This document shows, piece after piece, positions 1-10,573 of a stretch of 64,000 nucleotides of DNA (position 1 is its first letter; each line of letters starts with the position of its first letter). A model generated the notes under the pieces. The model did no database searches. It was not told where the DNA came from and worked only from the letters and a program-made list of their open reading frames with translations. The stretch covers positions 186,001-250,000 of the forward strand of contig JAPDRN010000038.1 in the NCBI GenBank assembly GCA_030247855.1, in the 5' to 3' direction. The position numbers and the translations under genes are program-made. This stretch comes from Knufia peltigerae (taxonomy: Eukaryota > Ascomycota > Eurotiomycetes > Chaetothyriales > Trichomeriaceae).

Positions 1-769
1 TGACAATTTTGTCAGATCTACTACTCTCCATCATTATTCGAAAGTTTCGGTATGAATTACAACATGCGTCTCGTCCTGGGTGGAGTTTTGAACGTGACCC
101 AACTCGTCGGCGTCTCTACATCTCTTTACACCATGGACGCCTATGGTCGTCGTCCACTTTTATTGATCGGTAGTGTCTGCATGACCATAGCTCACGTCAT
201 CATTGCAGTCCTGGTCGGACTATACTATGACGATTGGACGAATCACAAAGCTCAAGGTTGGGTGGCTGTTGGGTTTTTGTTCTTTTACATGTTGGCATTC
301 GGATGTACTTATGGACCAGGTAAGTCTATGTACACACGTACACAAACAATCGGCCCCTCTATCCCTCACTCAACGATCGCAAAGTTTCGAAGACAAATGA
401 CCAACTTCTCTTTCAGTGCCATGGGCTATGCCATCCGAGATTTTCCCCAGCTCGTTACGTTCTAAAGGAGTCGCTTGGAGCACTTGCAGCAACTGGTTGA
501 ACAACTTCATCATCGGGCTCATCACTCCTCCCTTGATCCAAAACACGCGCGGGTTCGGGGCGTACACATTCTTCGCCGTCTTTTGCGCCCTGAGTTTCGT
601 CTGGGCTTATTTGTTCGTGCCCGAGACAAAGGGAAGAAGTTTGGAAGACATGGACCGTGTCTTTGGTGACCGAGCCGCCGTGGCCGACCGGGCTCGTAGA
701 AAGGAAATTCTACAAGAGTTGAAGACTAAGGACGGAATCGGGAACCGAGAAGAAGTCAAGGCCGCTTGA
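1..769 (+). CDS. MFS sugar transporter, C-terminal part (5' truncated by window edge)
   Basis: This is the last part of a major facilitator sugar permease, a plasma-membrane H+/sugar symporter type protein. The window opens in an intron whose acceptor (TTTTGTCAG) ends at 15. Exon 16-319 reads IYYSPSLFES and carries the loop motif DAYGRRPLL. A GTAAGT intron spans 320-416. Exon 417-769 rebuilds GPVPWAMPSEIFPSSLRSKG, the signature after TM10 of the sugar porter family, and ends with PETKGRSLEDMD, the classic C-terminal motif. Several hydrophobic helices are evident. The N-terminal six helices lie outside the window, so the substrate cannot be judged. It is convergent with the SDR gene, with only about 146 bp between the stop codons. 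Confidence 0.93.
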
Positions 770-915
770 GGATGTATGAACTTATGTAGGTCCTGTAGTT
801 TTGGTACAATCTTTTCGAACATCCAAGACAAGGCCATATTACCGAAACGGAACTGATACTACTTCAACATTGGCTTCACCACCGGTCGCCACCACCTTGT
901 GGAGCCAATCGCAAA

Positions 916-1750
916 TCACCAAGGCAATTTCGTCCCATCGTACTTCCACAACCTGACCTCGTCATTCACCGTCAAGCCTTCCACAATCTTCATCATACCC
1001 TTGATGCTCTCCTCGGGTTCGATGGTGGCCAGACCGATCCTCTTCGCCAAAGGGGCGACCGTCTCGGTGGCCACCACACCCGGATGAATCGGGACGGCCA
1101 CGATTCCATTTTCTTTTTCTTCGTACGCGACGTGACGCAGGAACATGTTCAAGGCCGCCTTTGAGATGGCGTACGCAGAAGATTGACCCGGTAGATCCTC
1201 GACCATGTCCAACGATCCGTACTGCGTGCTGATGGCGACGAATTTGGGTGTCCCGCCTTGCCTGGCGGATTCGATCATCAAAGGTCTCAGGGCTTTAAAG
1301 ATGGCGATGTTGTTCAAGAGATTCACGTCCAAAAATTCTTGATACATGGACATGGGTGATTCGGCGATGCTGGTCTCGTGGTGGATGATCCCGGCGTTTG
1401 CAATCACCACGTCAACTTTACCCGCGACTCTCTTAACTTGTTCCGCGGCAGCTAAGGCCTCGTCTACGGATTCGGGTTGTTTGGTGATTTTGACAATGTG
1501 GACGTTTCCCTTGTCCGTGAGGGACGACAGACGAGTGGCTCGTTCGGGGTCCCTCGTGGTCGCGAATACCACGGCTCCAGGTTTCTCTCGAAGTTGTCGA
1601 ACGAATTCATACCCCAGGCCCTGTTGTAGTCTTTAGTTTCGTTCACGAAAAGCAACCGCAAACACTCGGCAATGCAAATACTGGCAGTAGTTTGGATGAG
1701 TAACTTACTTGGGTTGTCCCCGTGACAAAATATACAGTCTGATTCGACAT
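916..1750 (-). CDS. Short-chain dehydrogenase/reductase (SDR)
   Basis: NAD(P)-dependent oxidoreductase of the classical SDR fold. The model is complement(916..1620, 1709..1750), 248 aa. Exon 1 encodes only 14 residues (MSNQTVYFVTGTTQ). Splicing across an 88 bp GTAAGT-CAG intron rebuilds the cofactor motif TGTTQGLG (TGxxxGxG). Also visible are the NAG motif (VIANAG), the catalytic Ser region (AISTQYGS) and the catalytic YxxxK as YAISK (about Tyr164/Lys168). The length is normal for the family. A downstream Met would drop the Rossmann glycines, so the two-exon start is preferred. No signal peptide is seen, so it is likely cytosolic. The substrate is not predictable. No regulatory signal was recognised upstream. 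Confidence 0.92.
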
Positions 1751-3460
1751 TTTGTTGTCTTTGTGAAATCTCACAGGGACGTACTTCTCAGTCTCGACTC
1801 TTGAAATGTAAACGAAGGGCTGTAGATTGTTTCACGCGGCGAGTCAAGAAGTTCAGTAAGTCATTTCATCCAAAATGCTTTGTCAAACTCATTCCAACAT
1901 TTTCCCCGCGTTGGGTACTTTATCAACAGGTGTCAGTATGTGCTTTTTCTTACTCGTACTCCGGGAAATCGGGAACTCGTTTGCTCCACCGCAAAACTTC
2001 CTTGCCGAGAAGCGATGAGGGGAGCGAGTTGAGAATTTGCTTAAGAGCTAGAAAGAAGATCGAAGGATATTTTGATAATCGTCCAAGTCTCGACTTACGG
2101 TCTCGATATACTTGATGTTCCGAAACGAATCGTAACTGTGATTGCGATGAAGACTGTAGGAGCATATACGAGTATTGGAAAATGGCAGGTCATTCATGGT
2201 CTTGATTTCCCTTAACTTGTCGACAGAGACTCTCTGGCTTCTCAGTCCAGATCTGATATGTTACTATGCCACTGACCAAAGTCCCCTCCCCTTGGACTGT
2301 GCCATGCTACCAAGACTTGCAGCAAACCCTTCCCCAGGAGGTCCGAGCCGCCGGTGGAAGCTCAAATCATTACAGCACTCCTGGCTTCTGCCTCGATCAT
2401 CCAACTAGGCGCTTCACCACGTCTTTCTCCTCTCCCGTTGATCGCGAGTCGTCTATTTTTTCCAAAAGGCCTTCTCAAGCGCCGAAGCTTCGTACCGGTG
2501 ATCTTTTGTTATATTTTGTCCCCAATCTGCGTATCATTCGTCCTGGCGCAGACTGAACATGTAGTTCAGCTTGCCCAGGGGCCTATCGGCAGAGGTTCTG
2601 TCTCCCCCCATGGATGGCGCTCGCGACGCACTCGTGTACAGCAGACCCTCGTGGACTTCTCAGAACATGTTCCTCAATCCCCCAATTCCTTTCTGACCAC
2701 TTGTCCATCAGCCCTCCTCACGCGCAGCGAACACGAAGAGGCGCTTGCGGGGGAAAGCTGAGATAACTTGGCTCGCAGGGATCAGCCAGCCGAAGCGGTC
2801 TAGCCCTAGTGCCTTTCCCAATGAACAGATCAACGCAGTTTTCAGCTGCTGTCGCGGGCACGCAATCTAGATCCTCATCGATGCTGCTGCTTGCCGGATC
2901 GGTCAGTCGGAAATGTCTCAGCACGAAGCAAGGCGGGCTGCAGAGCTCGACTTGGCAGGGTCCTGCAGCCCAGCAGAACCCCTTGAAATATTGTCCAGGT
3001 CACGAGGGGAACCAGGATGTTGTAGGATCATCCCCCGCTACCTACCTAAGGGAAAAACATTAATGGCAATCTAGATCACGTTTCGCAGCGCCGGATGCGT
3101 CAATGATCAGAGTCTTTGGTCGTTGCCTCGACCTCAAATGGCTGGTTGACCCACAGAACACGATGACGCTCAACTCAGCCTGTCATGCTCAGCAGAATCT
3201 CGCCTTCGCCGGCTTCAGCTCATGCAAAGAACTCTTGTTTTTGTCTCGGACACAAGTTCTAGATCTTGAGAGGCTGGCTGAGGAAATTCCAAGGCTGTGT
3301 GATCGTTCTGGGCCGTCTCCCACGGAGTAGCTTGGCGAGAGATGTGCACTTCTAAAGAAGCCCTGCAGATGAACAGGCAGCTTGCGCAGCTTGGTGCATG
3401 GAGGTTTGTGATGCTTTGAGCTTGTTGGCGTGGCTCTCTTTGGCGCGCTCAGCTTCGGGC
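1751..3460. other. Intergenic, no recognisable gene
   Basis: About 1.7 kb with only short overlapping open frames on both strands. None shows a recognisable domain or a consistent splice pattern. A small perfect inverted repeat, CTGAAC-ATGTA-GTTCAG, lies at 2553-2569. I see no transposase, LTR or tRNA features. Confidence 0.5.
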
Positions 3461-3470
3461 ATATAAAGCT
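3461..3470 (+). promoter_or_regulatory. TATA-like element upstream of the protease relic
   Basis: The sequence ATATAAAGCT lies about 130 bp before the ATG at 3595. It is a good match to a TATA box and is placed for transcription beginning near 3490-3500. It suggests that the gene was, or is, transcribed even though its reading frame is broken. Confidence 0.4.
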
Positions 3471-3594
3471 ATAAGGAGAGGATACTTTTGCCAGCCGTTT
3501 CGCATCATTGCTCTTCTTCCCAAACTACGACCGGCCCAGACACGACCCTTGATAACAATTATACTTGTGTGAGTCTCCGTTATTATCTCCAGAC

Positions 3595-4925
3595 ATGGCA
3601 ATCGAGTCTACGACGAACGAGTCCCTCAGGATGGAGGAGTCAACTGTCCTACGAACGACCGCCCTGGTCAACAGCAGCAATCCGTAAGCACATTTTGAAG
3701 GCCGTTTTCCGCAGTACCTCGCGCGAGGCCTGACGACTCATTGTCTAGGACATTGGTGGCGGCATGGGATGTGGGAGCACCACCAAGCCCGGAGTTTGCC
3801 CCAGACATCCGATTGCGGTTCAACGGTGCGCCAGAAACCCTGGGACCGGATGGCGATCGGCGAAAGAAAGTAGAGGCTGCCAATTTCGCACCTGGTGGGA
3901 AGTATCGAGGTGAGCTGCACGGGACTACCAGCATCTGCTGGTTACTAAATGTGCCGCAGCGGTCTGCAAACTTCAGATGGGCTATTCGCTCAGCACCAGC
4001 GAGTACATGGGCACCGGCTGGCTGATCGCGGACAACCTCATTGTGACGGCCGGTCACTGCGCGTTCGGTGCGGACGTCGGATATCTGAAGTGGATGCGCG
4101 TCCACATCGGATACAGTGGTCCTGAGTCGGTCGGCAAACCCAGCCACAAGGTCACGTACGCCGTCAGTGTCTCTATGCCTGCCGAATATCTAAAGGCCGA
4201 GACTGGAGTCCACGATGTCTCCTTCGTAAGTCGCCGACAACCTTTCGCGTCATCCACATGGTCAGGACGCCCCATGCTGACACGCCGCAGATCAAACTCA
4301 AGGACAATTTCAAAGAATTTGGCTCCGGCGGCAAACTTGTCCGGTACAAAGACACCCCGGTTTTCGCAAACCTTTCTCTCGGCGTCGTTGGCTCGTGAAT
4401 TCGGAGCCTACATGTATGAGCATTGGGCGGACGTCCAGATCGACCTGGCCAGGTCCAGGGGCGTCCTCGAGTACAAGGTGGACACGACCGGGGGCCAATC
4501 TGGCTCACCCGTCTTCACCTCGGACCTGACGGCCATTGGCGTGCATGCGCGGGGCGGCTGGCCCAACTCGGCTTCGTCCATCGGGACGCTGGGTAACATA
4601 TTCGCAGAGTACCTCGTCGCGATGAAGGTGCACGCGGGTGGCAACGTGCTTGCGGGCACGAAGATCGTCGACAACACCATGACCCCCCCTGCGCCGAACT
4701 TCCAAATGATCAGCGTGACTTCACTGGCACAAGTCGAACCCGCGAGTGGTGCCGCTCCAGCCGCAGCTACAGCCGCGCGAAGTGCAGTCCCCAACGGCGT
4801 CCCTACTACCGAGACCGTCGGCGATGACGATGTGGATGTCGAAGCTACTGCTGAAGATCCTCAAAGGTATCGTCCAGAAGGACGAATCCGCGATCGCGGC
4901 GGAGAGGGCCATTCTGGCGGAATGA
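3595..4925 (+). pseudogene. V8-like (Glu-specific type) serine protease, frame-disrupted
   Basis: Trypsin-fold S1/V8-like peptidase gene that no longer reads through. Exons 3595-3683, 3749-3909, 3960-4225 and 4291 onward join in phase through GT-AG introns. They give the oxyanion/His region GTGWLI...VTAGHC (catalytic His) and HDVSFIKL (catalytic Asp). The frame then meets TGA at 4396-4398 just after LGVVGS. The rest of the domain continues in another frame (4399 on): GAYMYEHW, then DTTGGQSGSPVF with the catalytic Ser. A second shift occurs near 4800-4850. The C-terminal helix then reads KILKGIVQ...AERAILAE and stops at 4923-4925. Family members usually have a YPGD-like loop after VVG, which is absent here. 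The frame actually read would yield about 207 aa without the Ser. A sequencing error cannot explain the missing loop plus two shifts easily. Confidence 0.75.
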
Positions 4926-5039
4926 GTGTAGAGCCGGCTGCTGGTGTACTACGGAAGCACGGTAGAGCAAGGACTTTGACGGATTGGCGGGACACGGCGG
5001 TAGGAAGCCGGCTGGCAGCGCAATGTTGACTCGACAGAG

Positions 5040-6207
5040 ACTCTCAAGAATCTGGACAGCAAGGGATTAATAATGCAATATCATCTCCTCATACAGGATA
5101 TTTGACGTGTTTGTGACAAGACGGGGCGAGAACGCACCAAAGTGCCATATCGAAATATACGAGTCCACCTTTACATCTAACTGAGACTCATAGATCACAA
5201 TCTCTATCCTCCATTGCGTGTGGATTCTCTCCATAGACTGCGGTATACTTGTACTAGTAGACGATACCCCCGCTGAACTGCACAGGTATGCATATGATTG
5301 AAAGATGGAAAAGATTAGAGTAGCAGTATCACCACGGTGGCAATCATACTTTTGACTGCTCCCAGCATCTGTTCTCCTCAGTAGCATCAGCTCACGGCAT
5401 GCATCTTCCCGTACTCGAGGACTGAATTTCAAGGAGGCACGGGTGGTGAGTATATTGTGTGCAAATTCGAGGATCCCCCTGAGCCGAGTCGGAGCCAGGC
5501 CAGCCAAACCAGGTGTCGAGGCGAGGTGACTATTCTTGCTCATGATACCTTGAAACTCTTGTGCATGACAAGATATTTTTGTGAAGTAACACATCTTGGT
5601 ACAATGACCGAATACCTTCAGAACATATATCTACAGTAAGAATAGGTAGCGCAGGTACTCTATTCTTCTGGTACTCGTACTAAGGATTTCATTAGCAAAA
5701 GCCCCACGTACGTTTGTAGATAGCTGATATTGTACATTAAGGTACTCGTGAGTCCTCCATATCCGTGCCCCGTGCTCCATCATCGCTCCGGACCCCACGT
5801 ACCTATCTAGGTCTGCACTCTACCTGGTCCACATCCGAAAACTCACGGCCAGATTCTTCAAGTACCGAAAAAAAACAAAAGAAAACTCTCTGGGGGGACA
5901 TTTCCACCCGCGGTACTTGACCACGGGGAATGGAGCATCGCCTACCATTGTCATTCTAGACCGTTCTGATCGATGGAGTCGTTGGCGTTAGGTAGGGACA
6001 TCGGTAGGTACTGAAGATACGAACAGTTACGAGAAATAGAATTTTAAAGCAACCTACTGCGCTGCACCAACTTACTTACCTGTCGTGTTGCTCAACTCGA
6101 GAAGTCATAAATTACACATCCGATCCGAGTCATATGGTGATATCCTAGGTAACAAGTGAGCACACGATCAGGAAACAAACTTCACCATCATCATCATCAT
6201 CATCATC
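5040..6207. other. Intergenic, no confident gene
   Basis: About 1.2 kb. A minus-strand open frame of 175 codons (5067-5594) has no recognisable domain, biased composition or splice support, and is not called. The spacer contains GTACTCGTAC at 5671-5680 and related copies, plus the CAT microsatellite that runs into the next start codon. Confidence 0.45.
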
Positions 6208-6209
6208 AT
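6186..6209 (+). repeat. (CAT)8 microsatellite abutting a start codon
   Basis: Eight perfect CAT units. The AT of the last unit is part of the ATG at 6208-6210 of the alcohol dehydrogenase gene, so repeat-length changes would alter the 5' leader immediately before initiation. Confidence 0.9.
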
Positions 6210-7484
6210 GGAGATTCCAGAAACCCACAAAGTGTCAGTCCTAGTGGTAAGTAAATCAGAACATCAACAAAACACCGTCAATCACCGAGTTGCTCTTTCA
6301 AGAACTAACTGCCCAAAATCAGAGACATGACGACGATAGTCACTCGTACCACTTTGAAACCCGCGTCGTGCCGGTCCCCCAGATCGGTCCCAACGATCTT
6401 CTCGTTCGCCTGTCTGTCTCTGGGGTATGCGGTTCCGACATCAGCCTCGCGGCCGGACACTTTGGGCCCACGCGGGACATCCTGGGCCACGAAGGGGTGG
6501 GACGGGTCGTCAAGCTGGGCTCTGCGGTGCCGCCGTCGTTCGTCTCACTCGGCACCCGCGTGGGCATCGCTTGGGTCCGGGACGTCTGCGAGAGATGCTT
6601 CTGCTGTCTCTCGCCCGACGGTGAGGCGCGGTGCCTGGAGATGCTGTGTTCGGGTCTCAGGCGCGACGGGACGTTCGCCGAGTACGCCGTCGTGCCGTCG
6701 CGGTACGTCATCCGCATCCCCGAGGGGGTCCCCGACCAGCTCGTGGCCCCGGTCCTGTGCGGCGGCGTGACGGCCTTCAAGGCCATCAAGGTCAGCGAGG
6801 CGGCCCCGGGACGGTGGATCGTGATCTCAGGGGCCGGGGGAGGCGTGGGCGCGTTGGGCGTCCAGTTCGCCCGGGCGATGGGGTACCGCGTCGCCGCCGT
6901 CGACCTGGGCGTGTCGAAACGAGAGTATTGCCTCGAGTTGGGTGCCGAGGCGTACTTTGACGCCGCCACAGTCCGGCCGTCGGACATCCAGGCGTTGACG
7001 GGGACAGAAAGTGGCGGGGCGGCCGCGGTCCTCGTCATGGCGAATTCCACCAAGGCCTACGAGGCGGCCCTGGAGTTTGTCGGTCCCTACGGAGCTTTGG
7101 TCTGTGTCGGGATCCCCCCGTCCGACCAGACGATGAAGGTCCATCCGATCGCGACGATTTCCAAAAACATCCGAATCATAGGTTCCGCGGTTGGAACCAG
7201 AAAGGACATCTGGGATGCCATCGAGTTCGTCGCTCGAGGAGTCGTCAAGCCGAGGGTCCAAATGGCGACGCTCGATGATCTTTCTGACATTGCAAAGAAT
7301 TTTCAAAAGGTGAGTTATCAACCTGCTCTACCCAGCACACCTTTTCTCCCAGATTGACAGAGGATTCAAAACTGACTGAATCTCATGACGAATGTCAAAG
7401 ACGCCGGCAAAATATGTGATGCGTTTTGCCAAAGACGGAGAAGTGAATCCAAGTGTCAATGGAGTGCAGACTGATGGACAATAA
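6208..7484 (+). CDS. Zinc-dependent alcohol dehydrogenase (MDR superfamily)
   Basis: Medium-chain alcohol dehydrogenase, 369 aa, probably cytosolic, oxidising an alcohol with NAD(P)+. Exons are 6208-6246, 6323-7309 and 7401-7484. Both introns are phase 0 GT-AG; the first has a CTAAC branch site. Motifs: VCGSDISLAAGHFGP and GHEGVGRVVKLG (catalytic zinc Cys and His-Glu), and a structural zinc loop with Cys spaced as CxxCxCC...C in the segment after VGIAWVRDV. The Rossmann motif is GAGGGVGALG, followed by an acidic end of strand two (AAVDLG). Exon 1 (MEIPETHKVSVLV) gives the normal N-terminal strand, so the start at 6208 is favoured over a later Met. The GC-rich central exon shows strong codon bias. 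The substrate is unknown. Confidence 0.92.
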
Positions 7485-7973
7485 ATATCAATCAGGCCCA
7501 TAGATACCTAAGTATAGATAGAAAATTCCCAATATGGACTCGTATTGTAGACTCTAGGGACATATGGGCTGGGCTGCTCTCAAACCCTGCCCTCCGTTCT
7601 CGTATTCGTTCTCGTACAGAACAGACCACCTTAATAGTGAAGCTTCCCCGCAAACTTGCTCGCCTATCAAGTCCGTGCAGACTCATGCATCCATCATCTA
7701 CTCCGGACTCCGTAAGAGTAACACAACAATTCACATGCCCTTTTCCCTTTCAGAGACTTCTCGAATCAAGGATGCCGTCGGATATGCATCTTTTCGTCAG
7801 GTGATGATCATTGGCCCCTCCATCTCTCCCCCTCTTCTCTTGCTCTAAAGTGTGTTCACCTCGTGCGAGTGACTAGTACCTGTAACCTCGAGCTTCATGA
7901 CAGTCCAGCGATAGTGCCTGGGTAGTGATTGTATCCTATCACTCAACACTACCGCATTGTATTGTTCTCGACA
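7485..7973. other. Intergenic spacer / promoter of repeat-protein gene
   Basis: About 490 bp without a recognisable gene. It is pyrimidine-rich towards the downstream start codon, as is common for fungal promoters. No RNA gene was seen. Confidence 0.5.
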
Positions 7974-8660
7974 ATGGCATCTCGTCCATTACTTCTCACC
8001 CTGCTACCAGCTGTCACTAGGTCCGGTGGTCTCTTGACGACTACCGTCCCACTTCGAGCTGCTTCTCGATTGTCCACACGATTCATCCACTCTTCTCTCC
8101 TTCGACCTGTCGCCGCTGCCCCTGCCGGCACCTCTTCCTCCAACACGATCAATGTCCCCCCTCCTTCAGCCTCTGCCGTAGACCAGTCTCGTCAAGTCTC
8201 CTCCGAGCCGTACGATGAAGCCAAGAATGCTGCCTTTTTAGGCGAGGCTGACTCCGACGATGGATTCGAAGCAGGTAGGCTCGAACGAGGTGACACGGAC
8301 GAAGCCGTCGATCCTGCCATTGCCCGCAACGCGGCCTTTTTAGGAGAAGCTGACTCGAACGACGGTTTCGAGGCACGCAGAGCCGAAGAGGGTGACACGT
8401 ACCCCGGCATAGATCCATCCGCTGCCAGGAACGCCGCCTTTCTGGGTGAAGCCGATTCAGACGACGGTTTCGAGGCACGTAGAGCCGAAGAGGGGGATAG
8501 TCACGAAGCAATGGATGCCACGAATGCCGCATTTCTGGGCGAGGCCGATAGTGACGATGGCTTCGAGGCGGACATCGAGGTAAACCCAGCAAAGCATCAT
8601 CACAAAATCGAAGACACCAGTGAGAGTGGCTTTCATGCCGAACGAGGAGAGTTGCGTTGA
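7974..8660 (+). CDS. Unknown tandem-repeat protein with mitochondrial-type N-terminus
   Basis: Intronless, 228 aa, not recognised. The first 45 residues are rich in Arg, Ser, Leu and Thr and lack acids, like a mitochondrial presequence (for example AASRLSTRFIHSSLL). After a Ser/Pro-rich linker come four copies of NAAFLGEADSDDGFEA, beginning near residues 85, 119, 153 and 184. They are separated by acidic EEGD/ERGD spacers, giving periods of 34, 34 and 31 residues (102, 102 and 93 bp). The tail contains HHH and ends ESGFHAERGELR, echoing the repeat. The ATG at 7974 is chosen because an upstream in-frame ATG (7929) would bury the presequence. The repeats are acidic, probably disordered or short helices. 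The gene next to it encodes a mitochondrial protein. No function is assigned. Confidence 0.75.
   Translation: MASRPLLLTLLPAVTRSGGLLTTTVPLRAASRLSTRFIHSSLLRPVAAAPAGTSSSNTINVPPPSASAVDQSRQVSSEPYDEAKNAAFLGEADSDDGFEAGRLERGDTDEAVDPAIARNAAFLGEADSNDGFEARRAEEGDTYPGIDPSAARNAAFLGEADSDDGFEARRAEEGDSHEAMDATNAAFLGEADSDDGFEADIEVNPAKHHHKIEDTSESGFHAERGELR
8226..8573 (+). repeat. Four in-frame coding repeats (about 102 bp period)
   Basis: Copies start near 8226, 8328, 8430 and 8523. The 48 bp cores (about AAT/AAC GC. GC. TTT ... GAC GA. GG. TTC GAG GC.) are conserved at protein level and differ at third positions. This implies purifying selection after duplication rather than very recent slippage. Confidence 0.85.
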
Positions 8661-9007
8661 AGAAGCCCAATGTCGGACCACAGACGCCGTTCCAGATTGA
8701 TTCTTCCAAGTGATCTTACCTTATCTGTTCATCGAGTTATTCGGGGGGCTGCTCGGCTCGTGTATCTTAGGTGAACGTGTCTGCACAACGATGCATTACC
8801 TGCAAAACCACAAAAAATGGGGATTAGCTGTATCAATTAGTTATACCATTGCAAAATTTGTACGAGTTATTTGAGCCCCGTCGTCGTTGAACACACGTTG
8901 TGTTTGTTTTTGTATGTTGAATATGTTTTTTGGCAGCAACCAAACACCGCATAGTATGAGCACTGAGGCTCTTCCTTTGAAAATCGCCTGTCCCTGCTTT
9001 CCCTGAA
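8661..9007. other. Convergent intergenic region
   Basis: About 350 bp between two convergent stop codons. Nothing recognisable beyond A/T-rich 3' UTR-type sequence. Confidence 0.5.
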
Positions 9008-9652
9008 TCACTCCTTTTCAAAGCTGTCGTAGTCTTCCTTGCTCATCAAGCTTTCCAGCTCGGTGGTGTCGCTGAGCTCGATCTTGGCCAGCCACCCTTC
9101 ACCTTCGGGGCTCTTGTTTATCGTCCCTGGTTTTTCCTCTAGCACCTTGTTGTGGTCTACAATCTTTCCCGACACCGGGGTCATGATGTCGGACGCCGAC
9201 TTGACCGACTCGACGGCACCGATGGTGTCGCCTTTACTGACGTCCATATCTAGCTCGGGAAGTTCGACGTACACGACATCACCGAGGGCTTTCGAGGCGT
9301 ATTCCGTAATACCGATCGTGCCTAGGCGAGGAGAACTCAGTAAGCTGGTAATGACCACCAGAACAGAAATAAAAGCATACCCGTCTTTCCATCCGTGTCG
9401 AGTTCAATCCATTCGTGGTCCTCTGTGTACTTTTTGATGTATACTGCGACACCACCACATCAGTTTTGTGTGATCAAATTTCCAGCAGTTCGAGTGAAGC
9501 TCACAAGTAGACCTCGAGGAGAATGTCCTCCTAGATGCGGCGCTGTTCCATTGGCATGCTCGGGTCGTGCTTGCTCGTGGTGCGACAGCCACTCTCCTCG
9601 TCGCAAGCCTCGAGACAGAGGGCACCAGTCGGTTGACAACTGAGGTGTTCAT
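9008..9652 (-). CDS. GCV3: Glycine cleavage system H protein, mitochondrial
   Basis: Lipoyl carrier of the glycine decarboxylase complex in the mitochondrial matrix. It shuttles the aminomethyl group between the P and T proteins. The model is complement(9008..9321, 9381..9443, 9505..9652), 174 aa. Exon 1 is an Arg/Ser/Ala-rich presequence (ending RRTFSSRST). The 63 bp exon 2 supplies YIKKYTEDHEW. Exon 3 starts at GTIGITEYA and carries the lipoylation site GAVESVKSASD (Lys111). Both introns have good GT-AG ends and join in phase. The C-terminal EDYDSF is typical of the family. It is divergent from bS6m across a 352 bp promoter containing a double CCAAT palindrome. Confidence 0.96.
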
Positions 9653-10004
9653 TGTGCGCGTATTACTGAGATCGTTGCCGTCCTTGAGATAGCGAATTCA
9701 AAGAGGTTGGAAAATATCGTCCTGCTTGTCTTAAGAGCACGAAGTACGGAGTACAGGGTACCCCAAGAGTCCTGGAGCATTCAACGGTGACTTAGCCGCA
9801 ACGCACTTTCCCGCGAACCTGGTTAAGCTGCCCCGGAACAGTTAAAGAATCCATGCCACTCATTGGTCCAATGGCAGAAAATGCCCAAGTGGTTTTCCAC
9901 TCGGCCGTATTTTGTAGCTGCGCCAGAACATTTTGAAAATGCAAGTAAGATCTACTATGTACGGGGCCCGTTCAGCAGTAACAACAATCATCGGCACAGC
10001 GATC
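9653..10004. promoter_or_regulatory. Bidirectional promoter of GCV3 and bS6m, with double CCAAT box
   Basis: A 352 bp spacer between divergent genes, both encoding mitochondrial proteins. CATTGG-T-CCAATG at 9861-9873 presents CCAAT on both strands around a single central base. CCAAT is the core site of the fungal HapB/C/E (CBC) complex, a regulator of respiratory and mitochondrial genes. The 9-mer TACGGAGTA lies at 9745-9753. That the two genes are co-regulated is an inference. Confidence 0.6.
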
Positions 10005-10573
10005 ATGCTCTACGAACTGATAGCAGTGGTACGTATCAATATTTAACCTTCCAACTACCCTGTTCAAAAAGAGGAATTCCCAGCTCACCACTACTACGAC
10101 AGGTCCGTCCGGGCAACCTCGGCCAGGTCAAAGAGTAAGTCCCCTTGTCCCGTCCATATTTGCTTTGATCTGCCGTCTCTGACACCTCTCTCTCACCAAC
10201 CAGAATCGCTCGTATCTGCGGTAGACAAATCCTCGACAACAAAGGTGTCATCCGCGGTATCAAGAACTGGGGACAGTTCGATCTTCCCCGACCGACTGTC
10301 AAGCATCAAACTCAGCACTTCCAAGGCCACTACTTCATCATGCAATTCGACAGCAGCATCAAAGTCCAGAAAGAAATGCGCCGGATCCTCGCCCTCGACC
10401 CTCGTATGGTTCGCTTCTCCGTCGTCAAGCTGGGTGATAAATTGGGTGGTGTCAATGGTGCCATCGAGGAAATCACAGGTCAGGTCGACTGGAACTCAAC
10501 GCCGGACACGAACATCCCTCTCGACACCTTTGAAAACTCTGGCATCGCTCGAGCCGGTTCCAATTACAGCTAG
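10005..10573 (+). CDS. MRP17: Mitochondrial small-subunit ribosomal protein bS6m (Mrp17 type)
   Basis: Component of the mitochondrial 37S ribosomal subunit, 141 aa. Exons are 10005-10028, 10103-10134 and 10204-10573. The first encodes only MLYELIAV, so splicing is needed to build the S6 N-terminal strand MLYELIAVVRPGN. The second is just 32 bp. The body includes GVIRGIKNWGQFDLPRP, a segment characteristic of S6, and then HYFIMQFDSS, a beta strand, followed by the helix KVQKEMRRILALDPRMVRFSV. The fungal C-terminal extension ends GIARAGSNYS. The introns have GTACGT/GTAAGT donors and CAG acceptors in matching phases. The gene symbol rests on family recognition only. Confidence 0.93.

Noticed and set aside
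2175..2761. Overlapping plus-strand frames in the 1.75-3.46 kb spacer
   Set aside because: Three frames overlap with equal quality, none has a domain, and all are Ser/Pro/Leu-rich as expected from chance in this base composition.
5067..5594. 175-codon minus-strand open frame
   Set aside because: No recognisable domain, atypical composition, and no splice or context support. Kept as spacer.
8226..8573. CRISPR-like array
   Set aside because: The periodic sequence is a coding tandem repeat in one frame in a eukaryotic gene; the spacers are conserved protein, not unique DNA.
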